DNA from: Treponema sp. UBA4873
GTDB taxonomy: Bacteria; Spirochaetota; Spirochaetia; Treponematales; Treponemataceae
NCBI GenBank assembly: GCA_002399405.1
Contig: DHDP01000019.1
Coordinates: 62,001 to 126,000 of the forward strand
Length of the DNA: 64,000 nt
Reading direction: 5' to 3'
Below, in pieces: positions 61,964-64,000 of this stretch. The notes below the pieces were generated by a model. The model was not told the DNA's origin. It was given only the letters and a program-made list of their open reading frames with translations, and did not search any database. Numbering within the stretch: the first letter of the stretch is position 1; each line of letters begins with the position of its first letter. The translations under genes were made by a program, and so were the position numbers.

Positions 61964-62865
61964 ATGACTGCAAAAAACATAGCGATGAACAAATACACCG
62001 TTCCCATAAGCATAATTGCATTACCAATTGCATGCATGAATCTTACTTTTCTGAGCATTATAAACACGCATGCAATGCTGTATGTAAGACCTGCCGACAT
62101 AAGAAACCCGAAGCCTTCAGGAGGAAGCACATGGTACAGCTGTTTTGCAAGTACTATACCGGCCCAGCCGATTACCAGATAAAATACCATGTTTGCCAGT
62201 TCAAGCCTGCTGCCCCAAACTGAATACAATACGATTCCTACGACGGCGGCACACCACACGATGCCGAACAGAATCCAGCCGGTCACACCGCGGAGAGCGG
62301 TCAGCGTAAAAGACGTATACACACTGCCGAGCACGAGAAATATAAAAGCGTGGGTAAGACGGTTGAACACTTCCTTTGCCGCAGCAGGAACAAGCGCGTG
62401 ATGAAGCGTAGACATGACGTACGTGAGAATCATTATTCCGCTGCTGCACGCAAACGTGGAAACGTATATCGGGCGGACATCGGCAGGCGCGTGCGTTACA
62501 GCCCGGTACACAAGTATCGCCGTAGCGGCGGCGGACAGGAACGCTCCGATTCCCTGCAGAATCGAGCTCGTGATTTCCTCCGCTATGCTGAACTGCCGCT
62601 CATTGTTCTCCCGTTCCACGCGCTTATTCTCAAGTTCAATCTGCCGCTCGGCACGTTTTCGTGCGCGTTCCGACCGTGCATAATCCCCCGCGGCATATTT
62701 CGCCCGCAGGCGCTCGGGGTCCTTCGCATACTGAATGTTCACTTCGCGGAGTTCTTTATCGTAGTTCTGATTTATCTGCCTGATGCGTTCTCTTTTTTTT
62801 GCCCGCAGCGATTTCAATGTAGAGCTTCTGACAGCCCGGTTGGCAACGGTATCTTCTCTGGTCAT
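61960..62865 (-). CDS. Hemolysin-III/PAQR-family membrane protein with coiled-coil N-terminus
   Basis: 301 residues. The first 95 are an Arg/Lys/Glu-rich coiled coil (DYARSERARKRAERQIELEN), absent from ordinary HlyIII/YqfA proteins of about 210 residues. Seven helices follow, with the family residues in YVMSTLHHALV, FNRLTHAFIFLVLGS and KVRFMHAIGNAIML, whose histidines bind a metal. PAQR proteins are thought to be zinc-dependent lipid hydrolases or regulators of membrane lipids. Coupled to mntP. Confidence 0.85.
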   Translation of the reverse strand: MTREDTVANRAVRSSTLKSLRAKKRERIRQINQNYDKELREVNIQYAKDPERLRAKYAAGDYARSERARKRAERQIELENKRVERENNERQFSIAEEITSSILQGIGAFLSAAATAILVYRAVTHAPADVRPIYVSTFACSSGIMILTYVMSTLHHALVPAAAKEVFNRLTHAFIFLVLGSVYTSFTLTALRGVTGWILFGIVWCAAVVGIVLYSVWGSRLELANMVFYLVIGWAGIVLAKQLYHVLPPEGFGFLMSAGLTYSIACVFIMLRKVRFMHAIGNAIMLMGTVYLFIAMFFAVI

Positions 62866-63084
62866 ACGAAACCTCGGCTACAGTATATCATTTTTTAAGA
62901 ATTTCCGCCATACGGCGGCGCGCGGACGGTAATTATACACGGAACGGGCGATTCACAGATGGACGATTAAGCCACCTCATACAGAAAAACAGTCCGCTTA
63001 CGTAGAAAATAATTGAAGACGGAGAGAGTTTCTTTTCTTCAAAAATATAGCATAAAAAATACTGTTACGATATAATAGACTGTT

Positions 63085-64000
63085 ATGCAAAACGATAACC
63101 CGCTCATTGTTCAAAGCGACAGAACGCTGCTTCTTGATGTACACGCGTCTCTTGCAAAGGAATGTGCAAACGATCTTATTCCGTTTGCGGAACTTGAACG
63201 TTCGCCCGAACACCTGCATACGTATCGCCTTACACCGCTTTCTCTCTGGAACGCTGCGAGCGCAGGTTTTTCCGCCGACGATGCGGTCGACGTGCTGAAA
63301 AAATACAGCAGGTACGATGTTCCGCAGAATGTCGCCGTATGGATTCACGAAACAGCGGACCGCTTCGGTAAACTCCGTCTTGTTCCCGGACCGAAAATCA
63401 TCGTTCCGCTTCATCCCGACTCACCGGCGGAAACTAAAGAGACTGTTCCGGAAGAACATCTGTATCTTACGACTGATTCCCCGCTTGTCTACAGGGAAAT
63501 CAGCGTGAATCCGGCTGCAAAAAAATATCTTATCGACACGGACGACGGTCCCTCCAAATATTCATTTCTGCTCCGGCTCACCGACCGCGGTACGGTAAAA
63601 CAGGAACTGCTGAAAGCCGGCTGGCCGGTAAAAGACGAAGTGCAGCTCGCGGACGGGGAACCGCTCGACGTGACGCTCCGTGAAACGACGGCTTCGGGCA
63701 GCTCTCTTCAAATCCGCGGCTATCAGAAAAGCGCGGCGGAAGCGCTCGTCGGCAATAAAGGACCGGGCACGGGATTCGGTACGATCGTACTTCCGTGCGG
63801 CGCCGGAAAAACAATCGTCGGCATGCAGATTATGACCATGCTCGGAACAAGCACGCTCATCATCACGACGAACATCTCAGCCGTGCATCAGTGGATAAGC
63901 GAACTGATCGACAAGACGAACCTTACAGCCGCTCAGATAGCGGAATACACGGGTGAGGAAAAAACGATAAAACAGGTGACTGTCGCGACATACCAGATAC
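63085..64000 (+). CDS. XPB/ERCC3-type DNA helicase, cut by the window end
   Basis: 305 codons are visible from ATG 63085 and the frame is still open at the edge. Residues 1-130 form an N-terminal domain like that of XPB-type proteins (TPLSLWNAASAGFSADDAVDVL). After a linker, IRGYQKSAAEALV is the Q-like motif and LPCGAGKTIVGMQIM near 236-250 is Walker A; TTNISAVHQWISEL follows as motif Ia. The helicase II half lies outside. XPB homologues are common in archaea and eukaryotes and occur in few bacteria, such as mycobacteria and treponemes. A TATAAT ends eight bases before the ATG. Confidence 0.85.
   Translation, partial: MQNDNPLIVQSDRTLLLDVHASLAKECANDLIPFAELERSPEHLHTYRLTPLSLWNAASAGFSADDAVDVLKKYSRYDVPQNVAVWIHETADRFGKLRLVPGPKIIVPLHPDSPAETKETVPEEHLYLTTDSPLVYREISVNPAAKKYLIDTDDGPSKYSFLLRLTDRGTVKQELLKAGWPVKDEVQLADGEPLDVTLRETTASGSSLQIRGYQKSAAEALVGNKGPGTGFGTIVLPCGAGKTIVGMQIMTMLGTSTLIITTNISAVHQWISELIDKTNLTAAQIAEYTGEEKTIKQVTVATYQI

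Noticed and set aside
62866..63084. Manganese riboswitch (yybP-ykoY) upstream of the mntP operon
   Set aside because: The expected paired loops and conserved core bases were not visible in this gap.
1..64000. tRNA, rRNA or CRISPR array
   Set aside because: No cloverleaf-like CCA-ended segment, rRNA motif or regularly spaced repeat was seen by eye.

Overview
The window is chromosomal DNA from a Gram-negative-type bacterium of roughly 50% GC, most likely a treponeme-like spirochaete. Pointers are the small dense genes, several signal-peptide proteins ending in an aromatic residue like outer-membrane barrels, a LolCDE/MacB-like export operon with a LolA-like protein, an ERCC3/XPB-type helicase at the right edge (a family with few bacterial carriers, treponemes among them) and large proteins I cannot place. 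The genus is an inference. I see no rRNA, tRNA or CRISPR array.

Layout. 1-12.4 kb: an XRE regulator, phenylacetate-CoA ligase with a tandem ACT protein, a beta-CASP nuclease, a DUF2804-like protein, an unknown 677-residue protein, a TetR regulator divergent from a long-chain acyl-CoA ligase, a radical SAM enzyme, a beheaded histidine phosphatase and an MFS carrier. 12.4-16.4 kb: a wrecked and an intact GNAT acetyltransferase, then a leftward operon (TetR, DUF2271-like periplasmic protein, FMN reductase, barrel-like protein) whose consensus promoter is overlapped by a 37-bp nested palindrome.

16.7-22.3 kb is an accessory island, poorer in GC: an RloA/RloB (AbiL-type) ATPase-Toprim pair, a divergent ClpP-like protein with a doubtful catalytic triad, a membrane protein preceded by a perfect 20-bp hairpin, shredded coding traces, a nonsense-mutated IS66 tnpB, and a complete but dead ISAs1-family element with 19-bp terminal repeats. 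22.3-31.9 kb is mostly small accessory genes, several broken: a MerR-type promoter driving an ABC exporter, a frameshifted DUF4143 ATPase between two diverged copies of the permease gene's last 66 bp, and a collapsed MerR gene. It also holds two acetyltransferases, one fused to an HD phosphohydrolase, and a second SPL-like radical SAM protein.

32-45.7 kb is core-like: an amino-acid ABC importer lacking its ATPase gene, MFS, MATE, an AlkD-like protein, an aldo-keto reductase, a second ABC pair, pyrimidine genes (pyrF, then nfo, then a pyrK-pyrD fusion), an S1-repeat protein and an HD protein. 45.8-48.9 kb carries dTDP-sugar genes rfbA, rfbC and rfbB (no rfbD) followed by a NusG/LoaP-like antiterminator. 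49-56.3 kb has a COG0523 metal GTPase divergent from the export operon, with a palindrome inside the promoter between them. A 133-bp triple-hairpin repeat follows at 56.28-56.41 kb. The right end holds a phytoene-desaturase-like flavoprotein, a small membrane protein, a GH3 glycosidase with swapped domain order, MntP with a hemolysin-III protein, and the truncated XPB-like helicase.

Gene starts were moved from the longest open frame where a ribosome site or family N-terminus argued for it. Several genes lack a ribosome site and instead have a -10 box 6-8 bases before the ATG, suggesting leaderless messages.
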